This document shows, piece after piece, positions 43,762 to 52,778 of a DNA stretch of 64,000 nucleotides. The stretch is from the NCBI RefSeq assembly GCF_044597725.1, contig NZ_CP139003.1, positions 3,286,001-3,350,000 of the forward strand, read 5' to 3'. Under the pieces are notes generated by a model. The model saw only the letters and a list, made by a program, of their open reading frames with translations, searched no databases and was not told the origin of the DNA. The translations under genes and the position numbers were made by a program. Positions within the stretch are counted from its first letter, which is position 1. Every line of letters starts with the position of its first letter. This stretch comes from Bermanella sp044597725 (GTDB lineage Bacteria; Pseudomonadota; Gammaproteobacteria; Pseudomonadales; Oceanobacteraceae).

Positions 43762-44712
43762 CTATTGAACATATTTATCTTCGTACCCCAAATGTTCGAA
43801 AAACTCAATAAGACTCTCAACTGTTTTCTTTGAAGGGTTCTTGGTAAAGTGCTCTGGATTGTCAGTCTTTCGATTTATAAAAAAGCAACTCTTGCTTCTC
43901 AACTCTTCTATAAACGATGCTGTAGGATACTCATCCGCCCGACATGTACCATGCTCTAAATAGATTAGAGGGATGTGATTAGTTCTGTGAACCAAGTCTT
44001 CAATATCTATAAAATTCCGGCCACAAATAGTAATATCATTTTCACCTTGTCGCTCGTTATATTTCTTAGCAGCTTTAAAGCTAAGACGTGGGTGTATTGA
44101 GATAGCTGCTCTAAGCTTGCACTGATAGGCATAAAGTAATGCTGCATACCCACCCATGGAACCACCTATTGAAAAAACGCTATCTTTTTTTATGCCAATT
44201 TCCTGAATTGTATTCTCAATAATCTCAATAAACTTAAACATGGAAGGATTCTCCTCAGCGCCAACATACCAAAGGTTTTCAACATCGTTCAAAAATAGAA
44301 CAGATGTAGACCCCTGCCACTTTTCCGTTTCATCCCAATACCAGCTATATCTATTATAAGTTTTATACGAAGTCCTACCAGTAAAGAAAATAAGAAGCCT
44401 CTCTGAAACCAAAGACGGATAAAACAAATATTCCACCCCCTTATGGACTCGCTCATACCTCTTTAAAATATAACTTTTACTAAATGGCATTAGCCCAGTA
44501 ATCTTCTTATATATTAATTTCCTTACCTCAGCACTAATAGGAAAGTCCTTTTCCATAAACTTAGGGCAAGAATCTTGTATTTCATTTTCGATTAATGTAA
44601 ATTTATCTTCAAATTCTAAAAAATTTATTGGGATGGTCAAACCAAAGTCGTTTAACCCGATAATACTCACTATATAGTCAACAAACTCATCTGTATTATA
44701 ATTCTCTTTCAT
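43762..44712 (-). CDS. Alpha/beta-hydrolase-like protein in capsule variable region
   Basis: A 316-aa protein with the serine-hydrolase elbow SIGGSMGGYAALLYA (G-x-S-x-G near residue 188) and a late His in NPEHFTKNPSKK that may complete the triad. No signal peptide or membrane segment, so cytoplasmic. Serine hydrolases of this sort in capsule loci can be esterases or acyl-transfer enzymes acting on sugar intermediates; the present substrate is unknown. It overlaps the upstream small gene by 4 bases and is AT-rich compared with kpsC and ileS, consistent with the laterally acquired centre of the locus. Confidence 0.75.
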   Translation of the reverse strand: MKENYNTDEFVDYIVSIIGLNDFGLTIPINFLEFEDKFTLIENEIQDSCPKFMEKDFPISAEVRKLIYKKITGLMPFSKSYILKRYERVHKGVEYLFYPSLVSERLLIFFTGRTSYKTYNRYSWYWDETEKWQGSTSVLFLNDVENLWYVGAEENPSMFKFIEIIENTIQEIGIKKDSVFSIGGSMGGYAALLYAYQCKLRAAISIHPRLSFKAAKKYNERQGENDITICGRNFIDIEDLVHRTNHIPLIYLEHGTCRADEYPTASFIEELRSKSCFFINRKTDNPEHFTKNPSKKTVESLIEFFEHLGYEDKYVQ

Positions 44713-45053
44713 ATCATTCCCAATAAAATAAAATACTTTAACTTAAGCCTAATTGATATCATTAGAATATAATCAAAAGAAAATAGAAAAAAACCCAGAA
44801 AACCACTATAACAGACCTTATCATATACCTTGCAAATTTTCTTAACACTAACATCAAAGTGTTTAACTGAGTAAAACGAAAACCTAGTAGGAGATAACAA
44901 TTGAGTTGAATTTATACTCACAAAATCGCCAACTTTATTATTACGAAGCAAGAATACTCCCGCATATATATACCTTCCAGTAAGTGAAAATGACACTTCC
45001 ATTTCTTCCTCACTGATTTCTAAAATTTCACGATAATTCATAATAAGGAACAT
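44709..45053 (-). CDS. Small unknown protein in capsule variable region
   Basis: A 114-aa protein (or 110 from an internal ATG at 45041); neither start has a clear ribosome binding site, and the start overlaps the preceding gene by 14-26 bases. The first 65 residues are strand-like (MEVSFSLTGRYIYAGVFLLR), recalling the small beta-sandwich domains often fused to capsule hydrolases and transferases. The last 35 residues are hydrophobic (about 82-112) and may form a membrane hairpin or be a frameshifted tail. It could be a separated N-terminal domain of the downstream hydrolase. Function unknown. Confidence 0.55.
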   Translation of the reverse strand: MFLIMNYREILEISEEEMEVSFSLTGRYIYAGVFLLRNNKVGDFVSINSTQLLSPTRFSFYSVKHFDVSVKKICKVYDKVCYSGFLGFFLFSFDYILMISIRLKLKYFILLGMI

Positions 45054-45702
45054 AAGGTTTCAGTAGAGAGTTAGGCGAGCAATTAAATAGCGCAACACCA
45101 TTTTCTTGTAGTAGCTTAAAAGACTCCCGAATATTGTGAATTTGAACACAGGAAAAATTATCAACGCCGTGAACATTATCCTCTTTATAGAAACGAGGCT
45201 TCACCGGATCATACCTAAGATCGACTCCACATAAGAACACGCGCCCTCCACCCAAATAATGAGCCAATTGCAATGCTAACATCACAGTTGTACAACCAAA
45301 ATAAAAACCCTTCTTCACATCCTCACTAAACCCATCTCGCCCCAATGACCTGACTGAGTATAAGTCATTAATAAGCTCACCACTTAAATAATTAAGAAGT
45401 TCTTTCCTTACAATTATTTTTGTATCTCCATTGAGATTATCTTTTAAAATAGACAGTTTCGACTTATCTTTTACAAACCTTAAATCACTCAAAACATAGT
45501 ATTTTTCTTTGATATCTTTTTCATTTGAAATAAGCACGGAGCCATTCAATCCAATATATACTGGGTCCGAAAGCTTCTTAAAATTCATTTCAGGTAGTGA
45601 CGGCCCGTTACCTAAAATCACAATGTCACGCCCAGACTCTGCCCCAGCTAGCGTCTTGATGTCTGGTTGACTACTCATCCCTTTAGTTGATTTAACTCTC
45701 AT
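45028..45702 (-). CDS. MptE/DUF115-like protein, possible glycosyltransferase
   Basis: A 224-aa protein starting with a Rossmann-like loop VILGNGPSLPEMNFKKL and then IGLNGSVLIS, YYVLSDLRF and GCTTVMLALQLAHYLGGGRVFLCGVDLRYD. The G-N-G-P-S-L loop and the closing G-V-D are shared by DUF115/MAF-type proteins and by CMP-sialic-acid-dependent sialyltransferases of the Cst type. Both are plausible in a capsule locus; a sugar-nucleotide-binding transferase is my best guess. The ATG at 45702 overlaps the upstream transferase gene by 11 bases. Confidence 0.65.
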   Translation of the reverse strand: MRVKSTKGMSSQPDIKTLAGAESGRDIVILGNGPSLPEMNFKKLSDPVYIGLNGSVLISNEKDIKEKYYVLSDLRFVKDKSKLSILKDNLNGDTKIIVRKELLNYLSGELINDLYSVRSLGRDGFSEDVKKGFYFGCTTVMLALQLAHYLGGGRVFLCGVDLRYDPVKPRFYKEDNVHGVDNFSCVQIHNIRESFKLLQENGVALFNCSPNSLLKPYVPYYELS

Positions 45703-46648
45703 AATTTTCTACCAGTATTTCTGCAAGTCGATCAGGCTGCAAGTACCTATCAAAATACTCCCTAGATTCCTGCTTTCTCAATAACAACTCTTCTTCTGAC
45801 ATGTTTACCAAATACTCAAGTTTGTCACCAATATTATCCACTGATGCTAAAAGAAAAGGAGGAGCCTCTTTAGCTCGCGCAGCCATTCTTAGCATTTCAA
45901 TTGAAAAGAAGTCAGCATTATTAATTACAACATTTCCAGCTGATAAACCTTCTAAAGAAATCTGATGATATGAACCCGTAACAATCTCATCAACAGTGAC
46001 ATCACATATGCTGCGATACCCCAGTAGTTGAGACTCGGACAGCTTCGGAGGCGATTTTAGTTCAACCTTATTCTGGGCTGACAAATAATCCATTGCCGAT
46101 GCAAGCTTAATAGACCCTTTAGGATTCCAGCGCCCTCCTTCTCGATTATGAGCAGGTGTATAAAGAATTCTTAGTGGGCTATTAATTGTACTCGAGTCAA
46201 CACATGGAGCCTCTGGGACAATATTGCAAACGGGAATATAATTTTGATAGTGTCTAGGCTGGTACTGTGCAACTACATAAAAATCAGTAAATGAAAGATC
46301 CATTTGTCCACTAACATCTGTAAACAATGGCCCCTCTCTTAAAGGCGAATGAGCATGAAACACCAACTTACCGCCTTCAAAAAACCTATTAACCTGAACA
46401 ACCAAGGAAGCAGATATATAGTTATGCACATGCACAACATCCGCTTTTGATATGTAATATTCAAGCATCTCATGTGAAGACAATGAAGAATCCAAGTGAA
46501 AACTTCTCATTGTCATTTTTCCCTTCAAAGTATCGGGGTAATCTTGCTCGAAAAAATGAACCGAATTAACACCTATTTTATTTAAATATAAAGACATTCT
46601 TCCGGGGCTACTTGCCAAGGGTGTTTTGGATAAATGCACTACATTCAT
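45692..46648 (-). CDS. Glycosyltransferase, GT-B fold (family 4-like)
   Basis: A 318-aa likely glycosyltransferase. The N-terminal half has VVHLSKTPLASSPGRMS and ADVVHVHNYIS, typical acceptor-domain features; the C-terminal half has ILYTPAHNREGGRWNPKGS and SYHQISLEGLSAGNVVINNAD, matching the donor-binding Glu region of GT-B retaining enzymes. Cytoplasmic. Probably adds one sugar of the capsule repeat; donor and linkage are unknown. It shares 4 bases with the preceding gene (ATGA overlap). Confidence 0.75.
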   Translation of the reverse strand: MNVVHLSKTPLASSPGRMSLYLNKIGVNSVHFFEQDYPDTLKGKMTMRSFHLDSSLSSHEMLEYYISKADVVHVHNYISASLVVQVNRFFEGGKLVFHAHSPLREGPLFTDVSGQMDLSFTDFYVVAQYQPRHYQNYIPVCNIVPEAPCVDSSTINSPLRILYTPAHNREGGRWNPKGSIKLASAMDYLSAQNKVELKSPPKLSESQLLGYRSICDVTVDEIVTGSYHQISLEGLSAGNVVINNADFFSIEMLRMAARAKEAPPFLLASVDNIGDKLEYLVNMSEEELLLRKQESREYFDRYLQPDRLAEILVENYES

Positions 46649-47604
46649 ACCACTTCCACCCTCGCACCATCTTTAATGACAACCTTCAAAAGACCGGCAA
46701 TATCACCAGTAGAAACCAAACTTGCATACCTTTGCATTAAACTTTCACGCATCATTAAGAACTCAACATCTTTTGCGAATGAATCGATATATTCATTAAA
46801 ATCTTTACTAGTAAGAGCAATCTCCTTATTGTCACTGAGGAGCTTAAGATAGACATCTAATGACTTAGAATTTAATTGATCAATATTTTCTAAATATCCC
46901 GTATCACCAAAAATAGGCACCAAATAGTCATAAGGCTTACTTCCCGCTTGAGTTACTCGCTGTTCAATTGCTTTCAATAATTCATTCGTATTCTTAAAAA
47001 ATGATAAATCTTTTCTAAAACTGCAGATATCCTTATGAGATTTATGACAAAAAAAATGGTCGATGTATTCATAAAAGTTTGAGTTAATCATTTTATCTTG
47101 CTCATTAAGAACCGCATATATACGACAATTAACATTTGAAGATCTAAAAAATTCTGCAAACTTAATATGGCGACCTACAAGTACGACATTCTTAAATGAA
47201 GCTAACACACCAGAGTGCCACTCTTTCATATTTATTACTTTCTCATAAATATCTGAAAAATCTTCTTCAGTATGTTTAACTCTCAATACAAATAATGTTT
47301 TCTCACGAAATCCAATAAAATCATTTTTATTTTTAAATAAACTCTCTAATATAGGTGCTCGACTTAAATTTCTTGTCTCACTATCAACTAAAAACAAAGT
47401 TGAAAATGCTCCATTTAAAATTTTCTTATCTTTTGTTTCTATCAGTCTAACTGATGAAAAATCAACTTCACCAATCACCCGAGGCTCGGTATCACCACCA
47501 TCCTCATCACGAATGGACTTTGTTCTTTTAAAAACCTTAGAGTCAAGTAAAAACTGCTTTGGATCTCGTCTTAACTTATTGATTTTTCTGATTGCGACTT
47601 TCAT
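46645..47604 (-). CDS. Unknown capsule-region protein with KLxRDPKQF N-terminal motif
   Basis: A 319-aa protein from the ATG at 47604 (GAGGTGG just upstream), overlapping the preceding gene by 29 bases. Residues 10-23 read KLRRDPKQFLLDSK, nearly identical to KLKRDPKQFFIDSK in KpsE of this locus; after this both have basic residues. The rest (KNVVLVGRHIKFAEFF, CRIYAVLNEQDKM) suggests an alpha/beta nucleotide-binding fold, but I recognise no family. It may be a glycosyltransferase held at the export complex through the N-terminal motif; that is inference. Confidence 0.65.
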   Translation of the reverse strand: MKVAIRKINKLRRDPKQFLLDSKVFKRTKSIRDEDGGDTEPRVIGEVDFSSVRLIETKDKKILNGAFSTLFLVDSETRNLSRAPILESLFKNKNDFIGFREKTLFVLRVKHTEEDFSDIYEKVINMKEWHSGVLASFKNVVLVGRHIKFAEFFRSSNVNCRIYAVLNEQDKMINSNFYEYIDHFFCHKSHKDICSFRKDLSFFKNTNELLKAIEQRVTQAGSKPYDYLVPIFGDTGYLENIDQLNSKSLDVYLKLLSDNKEIALTSKDFNEYIDSFAKDVEFLMMRESLMQRYASLVSTGDIAGLLKVVIKDGARVEVV

Positions 47605-48484
47605 CAACCACCTCAATAATCCCTCTAATTTGCTCATTCCAATTTGGATATATAAAATTAAACCTTGCGGGAATATTATTTAGAACTCTATTTAAAATTT
47701 TATTTATATTAGATAAATCTTTTTTTAAATCAAACGTCAAATAATGTCCTGAAATATCCTCAATAAAATTATCTAAAACCATGCCCACAGGTGTTGCTAT
47801 AACATATTTATTACTATTTACCGCATCGGGAAAACTAGCTGGTCCAGCCTCATATCTAGACCCGATAAACATTATATCAACACTGTGAAAGTGGCTCTTA
47901 AGTTCAGAGTACGAATCGACATTAAGTATCTCAACATTTTTGCTCGTTACACCTGAAGAACGCCATCCCTTTCCTATAACTTTAAAGTCGAGCACTCCTG
48001 ACATTCTTTCGGAAAGCTCAAAGAAATATTTTTCTCCCTTTACATTGCCCCTGTAGTAATCACATACAAGGGCCATAACAGGATTATCATCCTCACTATG
48101 CACCAGGTTTTTATAGGGACTAAAGTCTGAACCATGCGGAATAAGGGTATTTTTTATACCTCGTTTATCACAGTAGAATACCTGCTTCCTATTCAGGCAA
48201 ACAACAATATCAAATAAGTTCAAATAATCATCAAGATTGACTATTTCCGATCGAATCCTAATATCATAAGGGTCAAAATGAAAATATAATATTTTTATAC
48301 CACAACAGTTTCGAACATCAACGCCAACTTTATGAACGATACTTATGGTTGCCTCCCTATCAAACCCTATAGAAACATTCGAATAATAATCCGACAATAC
48401 TCGTCTTTGTCTCTCTGCAATTTGGAAGACAACCGCTGACTCAGGAGTATTTCCAACAAGTATTTCGACTCTTTCACTATTCAT
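47576..48484 (-). CDS. Glycosyltransferase-like protein (GT-B fold)
   Basis: A 302-aa protein from the ATG at 48484 (a TTG at 48493 also opens the frame). The middle has IPHGSDFSPYKN, a typical GT-B interdomain region, followed by DFKVIGKGWRSSGV and VDIMFIGSRYEAGPASFPDAVNSNKYVIATPVG, similar to the donor-site loop of family 1/4 transferases. No membrane segment. It is the first gene after kpsD (14 bases) and thus begins the variable glycan-synthesis section. Sugar specificity cannot be read. Confidence 0.7.
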   Translation of the reverse strand: MNSERVEILVGNTPESAVVFQIAERQRRVLSDYYSNVSIGFDREATISIVHKVGVDVRNCCGIKILYFHFDPYDIRIRSEIVNLDDYLNLFDIVVCLNRKQVFYCDKRGIKNTLIPHGSDFSPYKNLVHSEDDNPVMALVCDYYRGNVKGEKYFFELSERMSGVLDFKVIGKGWRSSGVTSKNVEILNVDSYSELKSHFHSVDIMFIGSRYEAGPASFPDAVNSNKYVIATPVGMVLDNFIEDISGHYLTFDLKKDLSNINKILNRVLNNIPARFNFIYPNWNEQIRGIIEVVDESRNQKNQ

Positions 48485-48497
48485 CGTGACCAATGTA

Positions 48498-50129
48498 TTA
48501 AATTGCTAACACAACAGCAGCTGACACCGCTACTTGATAAATTACTTGCATGATATCCTTGGTTAACTGCAAGGACTTCACATCTGGTTTTGCTAGTACA
48601 AAGACTTCATCACCCGGATGAATTTCGTCTTCGTCACTTAAATCTGAATTAATGTTAATGAACGAGCCATTTGGTTTCATGACGAGTACATTCATGTCGT
48701 CAACATCGGCGGTACTGCCACCAGCCTTGTTAATGTAATCTTGTGTATTAAATTCGGCATCGTATGTAATTGCTGTAGGAAAAAGCACTTCGCCATGTAT
48801 CATGACGAGGCTTTGAGTGCTGGGTATTACAATTTTATCGCCTTGCTGCAGTACCACCTGGCTTGCGTCGTAGCCTTCGGCTAATAAGACTTGGCCTTTG
48901 GGCTGCACTTTTTTGGCTTTTTCTATCCACTGCAAAATGGTTTCGGCTTCAGCCGCTCGTAGTTGTGCGGTTTCTTTGGTCGATGATCTTGCGGTTAGTA
49001 CACTTTGCTCTAACGACTGTAACGATGCATGCAGCATGTCTTTTTGACGCTTAGCAACCGACTGCCTATATAGTTGAATGGCGTCTTTATTGGATAGATC
49101 GGAATATTTAACTTTATCCAGCAAATCGGCCAGTGTGGCGCCCCAAGGTACAACCATTTCAAATTCTGATTCGTGTTCGCCAATCACTTCAACACTTATG
49201 CTGTTTGCACGTAACTGAGAAGATACTTTGACGCTAGACCCTGGTTGCAAGGTTACGTTATCGATTTCTTCTAATGTGAATTGTTTAGCCGATACTTCCT
49301 TCATACCATTGTTGTTATATGGCTCAACAATGGTGATATGCGTGGCTGTGTCTTTAATGGCAACCGCTGATAAAAGTTGTTTAAGAGGTGTTTGGCTATT
49401 AGTGACTTCGTAACGACCTTCAAAGCCCACTTCGCCGGTAATGGTTACATCGCCCACTTTGGGCGATACAAAGATAACATCACCATCTTGCAGTTGTATG
49501 TTGGGCAATATGCCTTGTTCAATAAAGTTGTATAGGTCAACGGTTTCCAGTGTTTTACCGTTGCGTTTTACTTGAATATCGCGATAACTGCCCATGGCTT
49601 CGCGAATACCGCCCGATTTATCAATAAAGGCCAATATAGAGTCGGCACTTTGCCCTTCGTACAATCCGGGGTTGCTCACCATTCCACTTAAGAACACTTT
49701 TACGGTCTGGCTTGATACTAGGGTGACATAAGCTTCTACATTCGATTTGTACACACGTTTAATAGACTTTAACACAACGCTGTTTAAGTCTTTATTGGCT
49801 ACTCCTTGCACTGTAACTGGCCCTACCTTGGGAACAAAAATATTACCTTGGGCGTCCACTTGGGTCTCTTGCTGAAAATCAATGCCTCCCCAAAGTTGAA
49901 CCAACAATGTATCACCTTGGCTAATGCGATAAGCAGGATTAATACCAGTAAAGCCCGACTTTGCAAAGGCCCCAGTGAACAACCAACTAGCGTATACATC
50001 ACTAATAGTTTGAACCTGAACATTGGATGCTTGCTCGGACTCCTGATCTTTTTGTATATCGAGCGCCCATGATATTGAGGCGAGCATGGTACTTATTAGC
50101 AATACAATATATGGCATTAACTTGTTCAT
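48498..50129 (-). CDS. kpsD: Capsule polysaccharide export protein KpsD-like (OPX family)
   Basis: A 543-aa exported protein of the Wza/KpsD outer-membrane polysaccharide export family. Signal peptide to about residue 22 (S-W-A). The poly-export domain (YRISQGDTLLVQLWGG, GNIFVPKVGPVTVQG, VEAYVTLVSSQTVKVFLSG) is followed by SLBB-type domains (VFVSPKVGDVTITGEVGFEGRYEV; QGDKIVIPSTQSLVMIHGEVLFP). Length is near E. coli KpsD (558 aa). A C-terminal hydrophobic stretch (IYQVAVSAAVVLAI) is present. It begins 3 bases after kpsE. Confidence 0.92.
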   Translation of the reverse strand: MNKLMPYIVLLISTMLASISWALDIQKDQESEQASNVQVQTISDVYASWLFTGAFAKSGFTGINPAYRISQGDTLLVQLWGGIDFQQETQVDAQGNIFVPKVGPVTVQGVANKDLNSVVLKSIKRVYKSNVEAYVTLVSSQTVKVFLSGMVSNPGLYEGQSADSILAFIDKSGGIREAMGSYRDIQVKRNGKTLETVDLYNFIEQGILPNIQLQDGDVIFVSPKVGDVTITGEVGFEGRYEVTNSQTPLKQLLSAVAIKDTATHITIVEPYNNNGMKEVSAKQFTLEEIDNVTLQPGSSVKVSSQLRANSISVEVIGEHESEFEMVVPWGATLADLLDKVKYSDLSNKDAIQLYRQSVAKRQKDMLHASLQSLEQSVLTARSSTKETAQLRAAEAETILQWIEKAKKVQPKGQVLLAEGYDASQVVLQQGDKIVIPSTQSLVMIHGEVLFPTAITYDAEFNTQDYINKAGGSTADVDDMNVLVMKPNGSFININSDLSDEDEIHPGDEVFVLAKPDVKSLQLTKDIMQVIYQVAVSAAVVLAI

Positions 50130-50132
50130 GTA

Positions 50133-51332
50133 TTAATCCTTATGCTCTTTTACAATGGTCCAAACTAATCGACCTAATAGATAGATAAGTATGAGAGATA
50201 CAAACCAAGTTACGATGCTATAAATACGTCTTGGATATTTGTCTTCTTGCGGTTGACGTGGGTGCTGTATAACCAATAAGTGTTTAAGTTTTCGATAAGC
50301 ATCCGCTCTTACAGTTTCCATCCCCGATAATGCCGATTGATACATTCCCGCGGCGAGTTCCGTATTTAATTTTATTTCTTGATACTGTGCATTAATTTTA
50401 TTGAGTGAGGCTTGATCTTCGGAGGTAAGCTTCGATTTTTCCTCAAGTAGCTGGCGCTTTAATGACGATATTAAATTCTTTTGACCCCGTACTTCGGCGG
50501 CTTCGTCATGCATAACACTTTGCATTTCTTTTAGTTTTGCTTCGGCACTAATAATTTCACTTTGTAATGAACCAATAGCGGTTAACAAAGCACTGCCTTG
50601 CTGTTCGGGGCTATATAGCTGGTTAGTATTCTGAAACTCTACCAAGTTTTGTTGATGTTTTTTCATGTTACTATGCAAGCGTTCTACTTCCTTTTGTGCA
50701 TAGATCAATTGCTCTTGTGCCATTTTATCGCCCAAGGTATTGATAAATGCTTCGCTCTGCGCAAGTACCTCTTTGCCCAAAACTAGCGCGTATTCTTGCG
50801 TATAGGCTTGTACTTCAATATAAAGAATATCGGATAATTCATCATGCTGTACTGTGATTCGGTTTTTATAAAACTCGATATACTCTTCGATGGTAGAATT
50901 TTTACTTAAGCGACTAAACATATCCCATTGGTCGTTTTCATAATGGGCTTTTAAACCTATTGATTGATCAAGCTTTACCGCCATCTCTCGCGATAAAATA
51001 TACTCTTTTATAATAAGCGCATCACGAGAGGAAGAAGAGGTTGTAGCAATAGCAGCTATTCCCATAAGTGCAGCTTCGTTATTACCAGCTTGCTTAACCA
51101 CAAATTGGGTCTCACTTACGTAGCGTGGGCTTGCCATAAAGCTGTAATAACCCACCACCAGCAAAGACGCTAATAATACAATTGCAAAAGAGCCTAGCTT
51201 TGCCCATGCAATATATGCCGCTTTACGTGTACCCACATAGGCTTTGCTATCAATAAAAAATTGTTTGGGGTCACGCTTTAACTTGCGTGCCTTGCGCTGA
51301 AAATTACTTAACGACTTAGCTGGCTCTGACAT
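50133..51332 (-). CDS. kpsE: Capsule export inner-membrane protein KpsE (PCP family)
   Basis: A 399-aa polysaccharide co-polymerase-type protein of the BexC/CtrB/KpsE family linking the ABC transporter to KpsD. It has a first membrane segment at about 47-67, a long periplasmic coiled coil (about 200-340) and a second membrane segment near 375-392; MASPRYVSETQFVVKQAG after the first segment and YPRRIYSIVTWFVSLIL at the end are typical. Residues 17-30 (KLKRDPKQFFIDSK) form a cytoplasmic motif repeated in the protein at 46645-47604. Its start overlaps kpsT by 17 bases. Confidence 0.94.
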   Translation of the reverse strand: MSEPAKSLSNFQRKARKLKRDPKQFFIDSKAYVGTRKAAYIAWAKLGSFAIVLLASLLVVGYYSFMASPRYVSETQFVVKQAGNNEAALMGIAAIATTSSSSRDALIIKEYILSREMAVKLDQSIGLKAHYENDQWDMFSRLSKNSTIEEYIEFYKNRITVQHDELSDILYIEVQAYTQEYALVLGKEVLAQSEAFINTLGDKMAQEQLIYAQKEVERLHSNMKKHQQNLVEFQNTNQLYSPEQQGSALLTAIGSLQSEIISAEAKLKEMQSVMHDEAAEVRGQKNLISSLKRQLLEEKSKLTSEDQASLNKINAQYQEIKLNTELAAGMYQSALSGMETVRADAYRKLKHLLVIQHPRQPQEDKYPRRIYSIVTWFVSLILIYLLGRLVWTIVKEHKD

Positions 51333-51987
51333 AGGTTTCTTCGTATTCGTTTATGGCGTCTTCGAGGTCGGCAAAATACAGCAGATTTTGATTTTTAATC
51401 ACAATACCGGCCTGGCAGTGTTTTCTTAACTCGCTCATGGAGTGACTCACCATGATAAGTTTTGTGCTTTCAAACTTTTCTTTTAATATGGCTTGGCTTT
51501 TTTTTCTAAAATTGGCATCACCTACCGCGCCAAGCTCATCTATAAGAAGTACATCAAAGTCAAAATCGAACCCCATGGTTAAACCAAACGTTACCCTAGA
51601 CTTCATACCGCTAGAGTAGTTTTTAACTGGCTCGTCAAAGTAGGTGCCTATTTCTGCAAATTCAGCGACTTTTTCTTCGGTTGCACGGGTATCTTTAACA
51701 CCATGAATGCGTGCAACAAAGCGGGCGTTTTCTCGGCCAGTCATACTGCCCTGTAATCCACCTTGTAGACCAAGAGGCCAAGATATTTTTTGGTCACTTA
51801 ATATAGCCCCTTTGTTGGGGTAATCGGCACCACCTAACATGCGTATTAGCGTCGACTTTCCCACACCGTTGGGCCCCAATATGGCTGTATTCACATCTGT
51901 TGGTATAGCTAGATTCACGTCTTTTAAAACGTAACGTCGACCTTGCTTGGTGGGGTAATATTTACTGACCTGTTCAAACTTAATCAT
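51316..51987 (-). CDS. kpsT: Capsule ABC transporter ATPase KpsT
   Basis: The 223-aa nucleotide-binding subunit that powers capsule export. Walker A GPNGVGKST at 38-46, signature YSSGMKSRV, Walker B VLLIDELGAVGD and switch VSHS. The SWPLGLQGGLQGSMTGRENARF segment is typical of KpsT/CtrD and distinguishes them from general importers. It overlaps kpsM by 4 bases and kpsE by 17, so the three are translationally linked. Confidence 0.96.
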   Translation of the reverse strand: MIKFEQVSKYYPTKQGRRYVLKDVNLAIPTDVNTAILGPNGVGKSTLIRMLGGADYPNKGAILSDQKISWPLGLQGGLQGSMTGRENARFVARIHGVKDTRATEEKVAEFAEIGTYFDEPVKNYSSGMKSRVTFGLTMGFDFDFDVLLIDELGAVGDANFRKKSQAILKEKFESTKLIMVSHSMSELRKHCQAGIVIKNQNLLYFADLEDAINEYEETYVRAS

Positions 51988-52769
51988 GACGTTACAAACC
52001 GCACTCTGTTTACCCGGTACAACATAACGCCCAGCGCATTAAACGTAAGTGCGACCAACGCCAAATATTTCCAACTGCCTACTGGAGTGGTGTAACTAAC
52101 AAAGAAGGCATCACGGCTTAATTCAATAGCATGAAATATCGGGTTCCAAGTAAATAGATACCAATACTTAGCGGGAACCATGGTTGCTGTATAAAAAATT
52201 CCTGATATAAAGAACATGGGTGTCATTATCATACTCAATATTTTACTAGCATCTTTCCAGTACAAATAAGCACTCGCCATACACAGTGCAATTCCAAAAC
52301 CTAGTGAAATCAATAATAACGATGCCACAATAAGCGCTAATAAATCTTGCGGCCAAACATCTAACCCCAGCCATGCCATAACACTCAAAATAATGATGTA
52401 TACAATAAAGAAAGTAGCCAGCTCTATAATCAAACGCGTTAGAATTGGGTCGATTGGACTAACTTGTCGGTAGGCAAATAGAGCAGTATTTGAAGATATA
52501 CCATTCGAAAGTTGTGTCACTGTTTTACTAAATGTTTTGAAAGGCATAACACCTGAAATCAAAAACAAAGCAACCGGAACTCCCGCTAGACTATTACGAC
52601 CAATAAGTGTAAACAGTATCGCTAGTATAGATGCTTGAGCTGCTGGCTCGGCAATAGCCCAAAAATAGCCCAATTTTGAAGAACCAAAACGTGTTTTTAG
52701 TTCACGCATGAGTAATGCATGTACTGTATCCTTCATGATCTGTAGCGAGGATCGTTTTGGAGTTCGCAT
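51984..52769 (-). CDS. kpsM: Capsule ABC transporter permease KpsM
   Basis: The 261-aa inner-membrane permease of the ABC-2 exporter. It has six predicted membrane segments and the family start LLMRELKTRFGSSKLGYFWAIAEPAAQ, with the later FFISGIFYTATMVPAKYWYLFTWNPIFHAIELSRDAFF. With KpsT it exports the lipid-linked polysaccharide. 9 bases separate it from kpsF upstream. Confidence 0.96.
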   Translation of the reverse strand: MRTPKRSSLQIMKDTVHALLMRELKTRFGSSKLGYFWAIAEPAAQASILAILFTLIGRNSLAGVPVALFLISGVMPFKTFSKTVTQLSNGISSNTALFAYRQVSPIDPILTRLIIELATFFIVYIIILSVMAWLGLDVWPQDLLALIVASLLLISLGFGIALCMASAYLYWKDASKILSMIMTPMFFISGIFYTATMVPAKYWYLFTWNPIFHAIELSRDAFFVSYTTPVGSWKYLALVALTFNALGVMLYRVNRVRFVTS

Positions 52770-52778
52770 AGAAGACGA

